46,447 bases of DNA from Streptomyces iranensis (GCF_017874715.1 NZ_JAGGLR010000047.1:1-46447); one strand, 5' to 3'. Shown: positions 1 through 10,226, numbered from the stretch's first letter. The notes: generated by a model from the sequence alone, not told the origin. A program made the numbers and translations.

Positions 1-385
1 CCACCGGGGTACGCACCCATGAAAACACCGGTATCAGTACCACGGAGGGAACCCGGCTCGATCCCGGCCCGCTCGAACGCCTCCCAGGACACCTCAAGCA
101 CCAGTCGCTGCTGCGGATCCATCGCCAACGCCTCACGCGGACTGATCCCGAAGAACGAGGCGTCGAAACTGGCCGCAGCATCCAGGAAGCCGCCCTCAGC
201 ACGGTGAGATTTTCCGGCCGTGTCGAACAAGTTCTCCACGTCCCAGCCACGGTCGGTGGGGAAACCGGAGATCGCATCCGTACCCGACTCCACAAGACGC
301 CACAGATCCTCCGGCGACGACACCCCACCCGGCAGACGGCACGCCATACCCACAATCGCCAACGGCTCGTCCTGCCCCACCACCG
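1..385 (-). other. PKS module 2, N-terminal part of KS (cut by window edge)
   Basis: After the module 1 ACP and a short linker, EPLAIVGMACRLPGGV opens a new KS that runs through SFFGISPREALAMDPQQRL to the window edge. The active-site Cys is not reached. Its DNA is very close to the matching part of the module 12 KS in the RapC-like protein, including the shortened DTxxKSHRAEGGF region. Confidence 0.9.
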
Positions 386-3300
386 ACACCGGCCCGCGTA
401 CCGGAACAGGAGTCTCCCCAACGAACAACTCCCCCAGCCGGACGGCCAAGGCCGTCGGGGTCGGGTAGTCGAACACCAACGTGGCGGGCAACCGCAACCC
501 CGTCGCCTTCGCCAGACTGTTCCGCAACTCCACCGCAGTCAGCGAATCCACGCCCAGATCCCTGAACGCACCAGTCGCCGGAATCGTGCGAGCATCGGCA
601 TGTCCCAGAACCACGGCGGCACTGTCACACACCAGCTTCAGCAGTGCCTTCTCCCGCTCCGCAGGCGCCAAGCGGGTCAGCCACGGCACCGACGAATCAC
701 CGGTAGCGGCAGCCCGCCGGGCAACCGGGCGATGCAACAAACGCAGCAACGCCGGAACCTCGACATCACGCACAGGCTCCATCGCCGCAGCGAGCAGAAC
801 AGGCTCACCGTGACGTGACGCGGCATCGAGCAAGCCCACCCCACGCCCGGCGGAGATAGCCCGCAGCCCACCACGCCGAATCCGGTCACGATCCGTATCG
901 GACATTCCAGCGGTCAGGCCACTGGCGTCCTCCCACAAACCCCACGCCACCGCCAACGCAGGCAGACCCTCAACACAACGCTGCTCAGCCAAAGCATCCA
1001 CAAAGGCGTTCGCCGCCGCGTAATTACCCTGCCCCGCACTACCGAGCACACCAGCAGCCGAGGAATACATGACGAACGCGGCCAGGTCGGCATCACGGGT
1101 GAGCTCATGCAGGTGCCACGCACCATCGGCCTTGGGCCGCAACACCGTGTCCAGCCGCTGCGCGGTCAGGGACTCCACCACACCGTCATCGAGCACGCCC
1201 GCGGTGTGGATCACCGCGGTGAGGGGGTGTTCGGGGGATACGTCCGCCAGTGCCCGCGTCAGCGCGGGGCGGTCCGATACGTCGCACGCTGCTGTGTCGA
1301 CGTGGGCGCCCAGCTCGGCGAGTTCGTTGAGCAATCCCTCGTCGGGAGTGGTGCGGGAGAGCAGCAGCAGATGGCGTGCGCCGTGTTCGGCTGCCAGGTG
1401 GCGGGCGAGGATGCCTGCCAGGACGCCGGAACCGCCGGTGATCAGGATGGTGCCGTTGGGGTCGGGCTTGCGGGGGATGGTGAGGACGATCTTGCCGATG
1501 TGGCGGGCGCGGCTCATCCAGCTGAACGCATCACGGGCCTGACGGATGTCCCAGGCCTGCACCGGCAGGGGCAGCAGTACACCCTGGGCGAACAGGGTGA
1601 GCAACTCGGCAATGATCTCCCGCAGCCGGTCCGGACCGGCATCCATCAGGTCGAACGCCTGGTAGCTGGTACCCGGCCGCTCGGCGGTGACCTGGTGCGG
1701 GTCACGGATGTCGGTCTTGCCCATCTCCACGAACCGGCCACCACGAGGCAGCAGATCAAGCGAAGCATCGACGAAGTCGCCGCTGAGGGAGTTCAGGACG
1801 ACATCGACACCCCGGCCGTGTGTGTTGTTGAGGAAGGTTTCCTGGAAACTCAGCGTGCGGGAGTCGGCGATGCGGGTGTGCTCCAGACCGGCTTCGCGCA
1901 GGATGTGTTGTTTCCCGGTGCTGGCGGTCGCGTAGATCTGCGCGCCGAGGTGGCGGGCGATCTGGGTCGCTGCCATGCCCACTCCACCCGCTGCGGCGTG
2001 GATCAGCACGGACTCACCCACACTCAGCCCGGCCAGATCCACCAACCCGTAATACGCGGTGGCGAACACAACCGGCACGGATGCCGCTGTGGTGAAGGAC
2101 CAACCATCAGGAATCACACCCAGCATCCGACGATCAGCGATCACAACCGGCCCGAATCCGCCGCCCACAAGACCGAACACTCGGTCTCCCGGGGCCAGAT
2201 CCTGAACCTCCGGGCCGACCTCGAGCACCACGCCCGCGGCCTCACCGCCTGCCAGGCGTTTGTCGTCGACCATTCCGAGGGCCACGACGACGTCGCGGAA
2301 GTTCAGGCCTGCGGCGCGTACGTCTATGCGTACTTCGCCGGGTTGCAGGGGCTGTTCGGCGCTGTCGGTGGGTACCAAGGCGAGGTCTTGCAGGGTTCCG
2401 CTGCGGGGTTGTTCCAGCAGCCATCCACGACTGTCGGGGATCGTCAGCGGGCTGCTCTCCGGCGTATTCGCCCGCGCCAGCCGCGGTACCTCGAACCGTC
2501 CGTCGCAGACCCGCAGCCGCGGCTCATCGAGCCCCACGGTGGCGGCCAACTGGTCCAGGGTGAGGGCGTCGTCGTCACTTTCGACCAGGATGAACCGGCC
2601 CGGATGCTCCGACTGCACCGAACGCATCAACCCCGACACCCCGGCAGCGGCCACCCCAGTACCGGTCCGAACAACCAGCGTGCTGTCGATGAAACGTTCC
2701 CCGCCAAGCCACGTCTGGACTGCCTGGAGGGCCTGGGCGGTCAGTGTGCGGGTCTGCGCCAGCGGGTCCAGCGGGTCCAGCGGGTTCTCGCTGCTGTCGG
2801 GGCGTGCGGTGAAGACCACCACCTCGGGCACCGGCACATCACCGCCCGACACCAGATCCTCGAACCGGCCGACCGTCAGGCCGGTCTCCTGAGGGACCGG
2901 GATCTCCGTCCACGTCAAGGCGAGCAGGTCATCGGCAGCGGAACCGAGCGCATCGGCCGTCACCGCCCGCGTCACGAGCGAGCCCACGGTAGCCACCGGC
3001 CGGCCGATGTCATCAGCGACCCGCACACCCCAGCCGTCCACTGTCGGTGCCACCGCGACACGCAGCGTGGCCGAGCCAGTGGCATGGACCTGGACGTGGT
3101 TCCAGGAGAACGGCAGCCGTACACCCTGCTCGGGGGTGTCGAGTGTGTTCAGAATGCTGGCGTGCAAGGCAGCGTCCAACAGCGCCGGATGCACCGCGAA
3201 CCGCGCCGCCTCCTGCGCCTGCTCCTCAGCCAGAGCAACCTCGGCGAAGACGGTGTCCCCGTCACGCCACGCACTCCGCAGTCCCTGGAAAGCGGGACCG

Positions 3301-6300
3301 TACTCGTAACCGGCCCCAGTCAGTTGGTCGTAGAAATCACCCAAGTCCACCGGCTGTGCCTCTGCGGGAGGCCAAGCAGCAAGCTCCGGTTGCGAGACCG
3401 TCGAGTCAGAGGTGCTGATCGTGGCCGAAACGTGGCGAGTCCAGGTATCGGCGCTATCCGCCCGAGAAAAGACGGTCACCGCGCGGTGCCCGGACTCATC
3501 GGCCTCGCCGACCGATACGGACAGTTGCACACCGCCGGTCTGCGGGAGCAGGAGCGGGGTTTCGATCACCAGTTCGTCGATGACGTCGCACTCGACCTCG
3601 CCGGCGGCGCGGACGACCAGCTCAACAAACCCGGTACCGGGAAGCAGCACACTTCCCCGGACCGCGTGATCAGCCAGCCATGTATGGGTGGCCAGTGATA
3701 CCCGCCCGGTCAACAGCACACCATCGGAGTCCGGCAACTCCACCGCCACACCCAGCAGTGGATGACCCTCGGCAGACGCCCGGTCCACGCTCTTGAGCCA
3801 GTACCGCTGGTGCTCGAAAGCGTAGGTCGGAAGGTCCAGCACCCGGGCCGGGACATTGCCCAGCACCGCAGACCAGTCGACAGTCACGCCCTGGACATAG
3901 GCCTGCGCCAGGGCAGTGAGCATCCGGACGGCGTCCCCGTCGTCACGGCGCAGCGTGGCAACAGAGACGACATCGTCGTCCATCGCCTGCATCAACACCG
4001 GGCTGGCGCTGACCTCGACGAACACGGTGTCACCCCGGGCCTGCAACTCGCCGACGGCAGCATCGAACCCGACCGGCTCACGCAGGTTCCGATACCAGTA
4101 CTCCACATCGAGCGGGCCTTCGACCCACGTGCCATCGACCGTCGACAGCCACGGCACCACCGGAGCCTGCGAACCGACACCGGCAGTGATGTCGAGCAGT
4201 TCGTCACGGATCAGCTCGACATGCGGGGTGTGCGAGGCATAGTCAACAGTGATCCGCCGCACCCGCACCCCCTGTCCCTCATGAACCGCCAGCACACGGT
4301 CCACCGCCTCCGGCCCACCCGCAATCACCGTGGACGCCGGACCATTACGGGCCGCGATCCACGCCCCATCGACCAGCTCGATCTCCTGCGCGGGCAACGC
4401 CACCGATGCCATCGCACCCCGGCCCGCCAGACCCCGCCCGATCACCTGACTGCGCAACGCCACAATCCCCGCCGCATCCCGCAACGACACTGCACCCGCC
4501 ACACACGCCGCAGCAATCTCACCCTGCGAATGACCAATCACCGCATCCGGCCGCACACCGGCCGCCTGCCACACCGCAGCCAGCGAAACCATCACCGCCC
4601 AGGAAGCAGGCTGGACCACATCAACCCGGTCCACCACCGCCGGATCATCCAGAACCGTGAACAGATCCCAGTCCACGAACTCACTCAACGCCGCCGCACA
4701 CTCGGCCATCCGCTCGGCGAACACCACCGACGAACCCCGCAGCGCACTACCCATCCCCAGCCACTGCCACCCCTGCCCCGGGAAAACAAACACCACCCGA
4801 GGATCAGACACAGCAGTACCGGTAACGCTGTCATCGCCCAGCAGCACGGCACGGTGCTCGAACACCGACCGCGTCACCGCCAACGTCGACCCCACACCCC
4901 GCACATCCACCCCAGGCGAGGCCGCCAGATACGCACGCAACCGGCCCTCAACCTCGGCCAGAGCGGACTGAGTCTTGGCTGATACCACCAACGGCAGCAC
5001 ATCCGACGCCACCACCGGCGTCACAACCGGCTGCGCCTCCTCCACAGGCTGGGCGGCGGGCGCACTCTCAAGGATGACGTGAGCGTTCGTACCGCTGACC
5101 CCGAAAGCCGACACACCCGCCCGACGCGTCCGGCCGGTCTCCGGCCACGGCTGGCTCTCCGCCACCAGCTCAACCGCACCCGCCGACCAGTCCACATGCC
5201 GCGACGGCTCATCCACATGCAACGTCCGCGGCACCAGACCGTGCTGCAACGCCATCACCATCTTGATGACACCCGACACACCCGCAGCAGCCTGAGCATG
5301 ACCGATGTTCGACTTCAACGAGCCCAGCAACAACGGCTGCTCACGGTCCTGGCCGTAAGTGGCGAGCACCGCCTGGGCCTCGATCGGATCACCCAGCGCC
5401 GTACCCGTGCCATGCGCCTCGACCACATCCACCTCAGCCGTGGTCAACCCCGCATTGCTGAGAGCGGACCGGATCACCCGCTGCTGCGAAGGACCATTCG
5501 GCGCGGACAGGCCGTTCGACGCACCGTCCTGGTTGACCGCCGAACCCCGCACCACCGCCAACACCTGATGACCCTTGGCCTGAGCATCCGACAAACGCTC
5601 CACCAACAGCACACCGACACCCTCAGCCCACCCCGTACCATCCGCGGCGTCGGCGAAGGCTTTACACCGGCCATCGGCTGACAGGCCACGCTGCCTCGAG
5701 AACTCCACGAAGCTTTGCGGCGTCGCCATAACCGTGACACCACCGACCAGGGCCAGCGAACACTCACCCTGCCGCAGGGCATACCCCGCCTGATGCAACG
5801 CCACCAACGACGACGAACACGCCGTGTCCACCGTGATGGCGGGGCCCTCAAGACCGAAGAAGTACGACACCCGGCCAGACAACACACTCGCCGCACCAGC
5901 CGTCGCCCCGAAACCCTCAAGGTCGGCGCCGGCGCCGTAACCACCGGGGAAACCACCCATGAAGACACCGGTGTCGCTGCCTCGCAGGGAACCGGGCTCG
6001 ATACCGGCCCGCTCGAACGCCTCCCAGGACACCTCCAACAGCAGCCGCTGCTGCGGATCCATCGCCAACGCCTCACGCGGACTGATCCCGAAGAACGAGG
6101 CATCAAAGCCAGCCACGGCATCCAGGAAGCCACCCCGCACGCAGTACGACTTCCCGGACGCGTCCGGATCAGGGTCGAACAGGCCCTCGACGTCCCAGCC
6201 ACGGTCGGTGGGGAAACCGGAAATCGCATCCGTACCCGACTCCACCAAGCGCCACAGATCCTCCGGCGACGACACCCCACCCGGCAAGCGGCACGCCATA

Positions 6301-9300
6301 CCCACAATCGCCAACGGCTCGCCTTGCCCCACCGCCGACACCGGGCGCTCCGGGGCAGGGCTCTCGCCCGTGAACAACTCCCCCAACCGGGCGACGAGCA
6401 CGGCCGGGGTCGGATAGTCGAACACCATCGTGGCGGGCAGCCGCAGACCCGTTGCCTTGGCCAGGCTGTTGCGCAGTTCCACCGAGGTCAGCGAGTCGAT
6501 GCCCATCTCGCGGAACGTCTTGTCAGGGGCGTACCGATCGGCCGCGGAGAGGCCCAGAATGTCCATGACGCTGCTGCGGACCAGATCGCGCAACGCCTGT
6601 TCTCTGGCAGCCTCTGCGGCTAGGAACTGCCGTGACCATGCTTGTTGCTGTTCGGTGTTGTCGGTTTGCGCACCGACCAAGTTCTGGAGGAGCGGTGGAA
6701 GCGTGTCGGCCGCGGCCAGTGCTCGCAGACCGACAGTGTTCAGACGGGTGACAATGTGAGCCGAGTCGGCGGAAGCCATTGCGCGGCCCAGCAGGGATCC
6801 CCTGACCACGACCGCTTCGGCTTCGGGTATGCCCCAGGCGATTGCCGTGGTCGGCAGGCCTTCGGCGCGGCGGCGCCGGGCGAGGGCGGCCACGGAGGCA
6901 GGCGCGTCTTGGCTGAAGACGACGAAGGCGGCGAGGTCGAGGCCTTTCGTGAGGTGGTGCAGCTGGTGGCTCTCGTGGGCAACGGCGGGACCGCCGGTGT
7001 GGATCACCGCGGTCAGGGGGTGTTCGGGGGATACACCGGCCAGTACCCGGGCCAGACCGGCACGATCCGACACGTCGCAGACCGCCGTGCCGACCTGCGC
7101 GCCAGACTCGGTCAGCTCGTTGATCAGTGCTTCGTCCGGCGTGCTGCGGGACAGCAGCAGCAGATGACGCACGCCCTGTTCGGCCACTAGATGCCGGGCG
7201 ACGGTTCCCGTCGGGACGCCTGACCCGTCGGCGATCAGGACCGTGCCGCCGGGGTCGAGTTGCCGGGGGATGGTGAAGGTGATCTTGCCGGTGTGGCGGG
7301 CGCGGCTCATCCAGCTGAACGCATCGCGTGCCTTGCGGATATCCCAGGTCAGGACGGGCAGCGGCCGCAGCACACCCTGTGCGAACAGGGCGAGCAGCTC
7401 GGCGATGATCTCCCGCAGCCGGTCCGGGCCGGCGTCCAGCAGGTCGAACGCTTGATAGGTGGTACCAGGCCGGTCCGCGGTGATCCGCTCCGCGTCGCGG
7501 ATGTCGGTCTTGCCCATTTCCAGGAACCGGCCGCCGCGGGGCAGCAGGTCGAGGGAGGCGTCGACGAAGTCACCGCTGAGAGAGTTGAGGACGACGTCGA
7601 CACCCTGGCCGTCGGTGGTGTTCAGGAACGCTTCCCGGAAAGCAAGTGTGCGGGAGTCCGCGATCCGGCTGTCCTCCAGGCCCGCCTCACGCAGGATGTG
7701 CTGCTTGCCCGAACTGGCGGTCGCGTGGATCCGCGCGCCGAGGTGGCGGGCGATCTGGGTCGCTGCCATGCCGACACCACCCGCGGCGGCGTGGATCAGG
7801 ACGGACTCACCCGCACTCAGCCCGGCCAGGTCCACCAGCCCGTAGTAGGCGGTGGCGAACACGATGGGGATGGACGCCGCCGTCGCGAACGACCATGCAT
7901 CGGGTATCGCACCGAGCAGACGGCGATCGGTGATCGCGACCGCCCCGAACGCACTTCCCACAAGGCCGAAGACCCGGTCGCCCGGGGTCAGGTCGTGTAC
8001 TTCCGGGCCGACCTCGAGCACCACGCCCGCGGCCTCGCCCCCCATCAGGCCCTCACCTGGGTACGTACCCAGAGCGATGAGAACATCCCGGAAGTTCAAA
8101 CCCGCGGCGCGCACGGCTATCCGCACCTCGCCGGGGCGCAAGGGCCGCTCGGCTGTATCGGTGGGTACCAGGGCGAGGTCTCGCAGGGTTCCGCTGCGGG
8201 AGTGCTCCAGCAGCCACGCACGGTCCCCGGGGATCGTGAGCGAGCCGCTGTCCGGGGTGTTCGCGTGGGCCAGTCGCGGGACGAGCGGATTGCCGTCACG
8301 CAGCGCGATCTGTGGTTCGCCGAGCTCGGCGAGAGCTGGCAGGAGGGTGTCGTCGGGTTCGGCATCGTCGACGTCGATGACGACGAAGACGCCGGGGTTC
8401 TCCGTCTGTTCCCCGCGGATCGCGTCCCATGCCGCCGCGTGCTCGGGGACCGGGATGTCGGAGGGGCCAGTGTGCACGGCACGGCGGGTGACGAAGACAA
8501 GTGTCGAATCGGCATGCCGCTTGTCGGCGAGCCAGGACTGCGCGAGATCGCGGACCGCGCCGACCAGGTCGGCGTCGTCGGACGGCAGGGAGTCGACTCG
8601 TACGACCACATGGCCGTCCGGGGAGGCCTGTTTCGGCGGTTCGAGGGAAATCCACTCCAGCTGGTGCAGGGTTTCGCCGCCGCTCGCTCCGGCGAGCAAT
8701 TCGGCCGGTTTCTCCGTGAGGGAGGCGCGTTTCACCTTGCCGGAGGCGGTCCGCGGGATGGCGTCGACCCGGTAGATCTCCTCTGGCACCTTGAAGTACG
8801 ACAACCGTTCGCGGCACACGTCGAGCACCATGTCGGCGTCGACACCGTCCGTTTCCGGCACGACGTACAGCACGGGAACCTCGCCGAGTACGGGGTGCTG
8901 CTTGCCTGCCGCTGCCGCGTCCTTGACCCCGGGCACGTCGAGCGCCACGGCCTCGATCTCGTGCGGGTGGATGTTCTCACCACTGCGGATGATGAGTTCC
9001 TTGATCCGGCCGGTGATGGTGACGTGTCCCGTCTCGCTGCGGCGGGCCAGGTCACCGGTGCGGTACCACCCATCCGAAAGCACCTCGGCCGTGGCTTCGG
9101 GCTGCTCGTGGTAGCCGATCATGATGCTCGGCCCGCTGGCCCACAGCTCGCCCTCTTCGCCGTCCGCGACGTCGGCGCCGCTGATGGGGTCGACGAAGCG
9201 CAGGGACAGCCCCGGGACGGGGAGGCCGCACGAACCGGGGATCCGTTGTCCGCTGAGCCAGTTCACGGTGAGGGATCCGCTGGTCTCGGTGCAGCCGTAG

Positions 9301-10226
9301 GTGTCGAGCAGCGGTACGCCGAAGACGTCCTCGAAGTCCTCGATGAGGGATGCCGGCGCGACGGAGCCGGCGACCAGGCCCATTTTCAGCGACGATGTCC
9401 GCGGTTCGAACGTGTCGGCGGCTCCCAGGAGATAGCGGAACATCGTCGGCACGCCGACGAGCACGGTGCACGGATGCTCCGTGAGCTCTTCGAGCACCTC
9501 GCTCGCCACAAAGCCGTTCATGATCCGCGCGGTGGCGCCGACGGCGGTGGTGGCCAGGACACACAGGTGGAGGGCGAGGCTGTGGAACAGCGGCGCGGGC
9601 CAGAGCAGAACGTCGTTCTCGGTCAGTTCCCAGGCGGGGATATCGCAATACGCCGCGGACCAGAGGCCGCTGCCCTGGGTCGACAGGACACCCTTCGGGG
9701 TGCCTGTGGTGCCGGAGGTGTAGAGCATCCAGGCTGCTTCATCGAGCCCCAGGTCGTCGCGCGCCGGCCGGAGGGGCTCGGCGGTGGCCAGCTCGGCGAA
9801 TGACCGCACTCCTGGGGGAATTCGTTCCTCGCCTACCAGAACGACGGTCATACCAGGGGCCGTGCGACGCACGTCGTCGAGATGGGCGGAGTCAGTGATG
9901 ACGGCTACGGCGCCGCTGTCCGACAGGAAGTGGGCGACCTCGGCCTCGGTCGCGTCCGGGTTGAGCGGTACGGCAACCGCGCTGGCCCGGAGGATCGCCA
10001 GATAGCTTTCGATGTTCTCGACGCGGTTCCCCAGCAGGATTGCGACTCGGTCGCCCCGGTCCACACCCATGTCCACCAGGTGCCCGGCGATCCGTCCGGT
10101 CCGCGTGGCCAATTCGGCATGCGTCAGTGCGAGCCGGGAGTCCACGTACGCTATTTTGTCGCCGAGGCGTTCAGCATTCGCGCGAAGCAGATCATAAATA
10201 GGCCGCACTAGTTCCGCGCGTGACAT
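1..10226 (-). CDS. rapA: RapA-like modular polyketide synthase, N-terminal 3408 residues (3' end beyond window)
   Basis: This PKS starts a rapamycin-type chain. The start is the ATG whose first base is 10226, preceded by GGAAGGTG five bases upstream. The protein begins MSRAELVRPIYDLL and is open to the left edge. Domains in order: acyl-CoA ligase (about 1-510), ER (about 672-985), degenerate KR (about 988-1145), ACP (Ser1245); then KS (Cys1470), AT (Ser1900), DH (His2187), ER (about 2590-2905), KR (about 2912-3100), ACP (Ser3228); then a KS cut at residue 3408. A CoA-ligase/ER/ACP loading module is the hallmark of RapA and FkbB, which load 4,5-dihydroxycyclohex-1-enecarboxylate. The gene is divergent from the rapP/rapC pair. 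Full DH-ER-KR reduction in module 1 fits rapamycin; FK506 keeps an alkene there. The number of later modules cannot be seen. Confidence 0.95.
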   Translation of the reverse strand, partial: MSRAELVRPIYDLLRANAERLGDKIAYVDSRLALTHAELATRTGRIAGHLVDMGVDRGDRVAILLGNRVENIESYLAILRASAVAVPLNPDATEAEVAHFLSDSGAVAVITDSAHLDDVRRTAPGMTVVLVGEERIPPGVRSFAELATAEPLRPARDDLGLDEAAWMLYTSGTTGTPKGVLSTQGSGLWSAAYCDIPAWELTENDVLLWPAPLFHSLALHLCVLATTAVGATARIMNGFVASEVLEELTEHPCTVLVGVPTMFRYLLGAADTFEPRTSSLKMGLVAGSVAPASLIEDFEDVFGVPLLDTYGCTETSGSLTVNWLSGQRIPGSCGLPVPGLSLRFVDPISGADVADGEEGELWASGPSIMIGYHEQPEATAEVLSDGWYRTGDLARRSETGHVTITGRIKELIIRSGENIHPHEIEAVALDVPGVKDAAAAGKQHPVLGEVPVLYVVPETDGVDADMVLDVCRERLSYFKVPEEIYRVDAIPRTASGKVKRASLTEKPAELLAGASGGETLHQLEWISLEPPKQASPDGHVVVRVDSLPSDDADLVGAVRDLAQSWLADKRHADSTLVFVTRRAVHTGPSDIPVPEHAAAWDAIRGEQTENPGVFVVIDVDDAEPDDTLLPALAELGEPQIALRDGNPLVPRLAHANTPDSGSLTIPGDRAWLLEHSRSGTLRDLALVPTDTAERPLRPGEVRIAVRAAGLNFRDVLIALGTYPGEGLMGGEAAGVVLEVGPEVHDLTPGDRVFGLVGSAFGAVAITDRRLLGAIPDAWSFATAASIPIVFATAYYGLVDLAGLSAGESVLIHAAAGGVGMAATQIARHLGARIHATASSGKQHILREAGLEDSRIADSRTLAFREAFLNTTDGQGVDVVLNSLSGDFVDASLDLLPRGGRFLEMGKTDIRDAERITADRPGTTYQAFDLLDAGPDRLREIIAELLALFAQGVLRPLPVLTWDIRKARDAFSWMSRARHTGKITFTIPRQLDPGGTVLIADGSGVPTGTVARHLVAEQGVRHLLLLSRSTPDEALINELTESGAQVGTAVCDVSDRAGLARVLAGVSPEHPLTAVIHTGGPAVAHESHQLHHLTKGLDLAAFVVFSQDAPASVAALARRRRAEGLPTTAIAWGIPEAEAVVVRGSLLGRAMASADSAHIVTRLNTVGLRALAAADTLPPLLQNLVGAQTDNTEQQQAWSRQFLAAEAAREQALRDLVRSSVMDILGLSAADRYAPDKTFREMGIDSLTSVELRNSLAKATGLRLPATMVFDYPTPAVLVARLGELFTGESPAPERPVSAVGQGEPLAIVGMACRLPGGVSSPEDLWRLVESGTDAISGFPTDRGWDVEGLFDPDPDASGKSYCVRGGFLDAVAGFDASFFGISPREALAMDPQQRLLLEVSWEAFERAGIEPGSLRGSDTGVFMGGFPGGYGAGADLEGFGATAGAASVLSGRVSYFFGLEGPAITVDTACSSSLVALHQAGYALRQGECSLALVGGVTVMATPQSFVEFSRQRGLSADGRCKAFADAADGTGWAEGVGVLLVERLSDAQAKGHQVLAVVRGSAVNQDGASNGLSAPNGPSQQRVIRSALSNAGLTTAEVDVVEAHGTGTALGDPIEAQAVLATYGQDREQPLLLGSLKSNIGHAQAAAGVSGVIKMVMALQHGLVPRTLHVDEPSRHVDWSAGAVELVAESQPWPETGRTRRAGVSAFGVSGTNAHVILESAPAAQPVEEAQPVVTPVVASDVLPLVVSAKTQSALAEVEGRLRAYLAASPGVDVRGVGSTLAVTRSVFEHRAVLLGDDSVTGTAVSDPRVVFVFPGQGWQWLGMGSALRGSSVVFAERMAECAAALSEFVDWDLFTVLDDPAVVDRVDVVQPASWAVMVSLAAVWQAAGVRPDAVIGHSQGEIAAACVAGAVSLRDAAGIVALRSQVIGRGLAGRGAMASVALPAQEIELVDGAWIAARNGPASTVIAGGPEAVDRVLAVHEGQGVRVRRITVDYASHTPHVELIRDELLDITAGVGSQAPVVPWLSTVDGTWVEGPLDVEYWYRNLREPVGFDAAVGELQARGDTVFVEVSASPVLMQAMDDDVVSVATLRRDDGDAVRMLTALAQAYVQGVTVDWSAVLGNVPARVLDLPTYAFEHQRYWLKSVDRASAEGHPLLGVAVELPDSDGVLLTGRVSLATHTWLADHAVRGSVLLPGTGFVELVVRAAGEVECDVIDELVIETPLLLPQTGGVQLSVSVGEADESGHRAVTVFSRADSADTWTRHVSATISTSDSTVSQPELAAWPPAEAQPVDLGDFYDQLTGAGYEYGPAFQGLRSAWRDGDTVFAEVALAEEQAQEAARFAVHPALLDAALHASILNTLDTPEQGVRLPFSWNHVQVHATGSATLRVAVAPTVDGWGVRVADDIGRPVATVGSLVTRAVTADALGSAADDLLALTWTEIPVPQETGLTVGRFEDLVSGGDVPVPEVVVFTARPDSSENPLDPLDPLAQTRTLTAQALQAVQTWLGGERFIDSTLVVRTGTGVAAAGVSGLMRSVQSEHPGRFILVESDDDALTLDQLAATVGLDEPRLRVCDGRFEVPRLARANTPESSPLTIPDSRGWLLEQPRSGTLQDLALVPTDSAEQPLQPGEVRIDVRAAGLNFRDVVVALGMVDDKRLAGGEAAGVVLEVGPEVQDLAPGDRVFGLVGGGFGPVVIADRRMLGVIPDGWSFTTAASVPVVFATAYYGLVDLAGLSVGESVLIHAAAGGVGMAATQIARHLGAQIYATASTGKQHILREAGLEHTRIADSRTLSFQETFLNNTHGRGVDVVLNSLSGDFVDASLDLLPRGGRFVEMGKTDIRDPHQVTAERPGTSYQAFDLMDAGPDRLREIIAELLTLFAQGVLLPLPVQAWDIRQARDAFSWMSRARHIGKIVLTIPRKPDPNGTILITGGSGVLAGILARHLAAEHGARHLLLLSRTTPDEGLLNELAELGAHVDTAACDVSDRPALTRALADVSPEHPLTAVIHTAGVLDDGVVESLTAQRLDTVLRPKADGAWHLHELTRDADLAAFVMYSSAAGVLGSAGQGNYAAANAFVDALAEQRCVEGLPALAVAWGLWEDASGLTAGMSDTDRDRIRRGGLRAISAGRGVGLLDAASRHGEPVLLAAAMEPVRDVEVPALLRLLHRPVARRAAATGDSSVPWLTRLAPAEREKALLKLVCDSAAVVLGHADARTIPATGAFRDLGVDSLTAVELRNSLAKATGLRLPATLVFDYPTPTALAVRLGELFVGETPVPVRGPVSVVGQDEPLAIVGMACRLPGGVSSPEDLWRLVESGTDAISGFPTDRGWDVENLFDTAGKSHRAEGGFLDAAASFDASFFGISPREALAMDPQQRLVLEVSWEAFERAGIEPGSLRGTDTGVFMGAYPG
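395..6330 (-). other. PKS module 1: KS-AT(methylmalonyl)-DH-ER-KR-ACP
   Basis: The KS has VDTACSSS (Cys1470). The AT has GHSQGE (Ser1900) and YASH (Tyr1996), the methylmalonyl signature. The DH keeps HAVRGSVLLPG (His2187) and HPALLDAALH (catalytic Asp). The ER has HAAAGGVGMAA. The KR has LDD (B-type) and GNYAAANAF. The ACP has GVDSL (Ser3228). Predicted output is a fully reduced, methyl-branched two-carbon extension, matching C34-C36 of rapamycin with its C35 methyl. The ER position usually holding Tyr reads ALGMVDD, which predicts a 2R methyl by the published Tyr/Val rule. Confidence 0.88.
2761..2787 (-). repeat. 9-bp tandem repeat in a PKS linker (Asp-Pro-Leu repeats)
   Basis: About three near-identical 9-bp units (gggtccagc on the plus strand) encode NPLDPLDPLAQ in the segment before the module 1 ER. 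The equivalent module 13 linker at 28447-28491 has a longer, imperfect version (NPPDPLNPLDPPDPLAQ), while module 11 has NSPDPLAQ. Repeat number therefore varies between paralogous linkers. Confidence 0.7.
6340..10226 (-). other. PKS loading module: CoA ligase - ER - decayed KR - ACP
   Basis: The adenylate-forming ligase has the phosphate-binding motif YTSGTTGTPKG from Tyr169 and the C-terminal TASGKVKR with Lys497. It activates a free carboxylic acid starter and loads it on the ACP (GIDSL, Ser1245). The ER keeps the nucleotide motif HAAAGGVGMAATQIA (about 7800-7745) and presumably reduces the ring double bond of the starter, as proposed for RapA and FkbB. No KS or AT precedes the ACP. Confidence 0.9.
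6790..7262 (-). other. Degenerate ketoreductase domain in the loading module
   Basis: Between the loading ER and ACP lies KR-like sequence starting GGTVLIADGSGVPTGTVARH, clearly homologous to the intact KRs here (GTVLVTGGSGVLAG). The dinucleotide motif is altered (VLIADGSG). About 30 residues around the LDD loop are missing: IHTGGPAVAHESHQLHHLT replaces the LDDGVVESL...HLHEL stretch. The segment after FVVFSQD lacks the GNYAAANAF block with catalytic Tyr and Asn. It cannot be an active reductase and may survive as a structural spacer. Confidence 0.85.

Noticed and set aside
1107..3698. 863-codon plus-strand open frame opposite the PKS
   Set aside because: It is antisense to module 1 domains with clear catalytic motifs on the minus strand. 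The translation is Gln/Arg/His-rich with no family features, typical of GC-rich shadows.
7260..9803. 847-codon plus-strand open frame opposite the loading module
   Set aside because: It is antisense to the CoA ligase and ER; no recognisable domain and no ribosome site.
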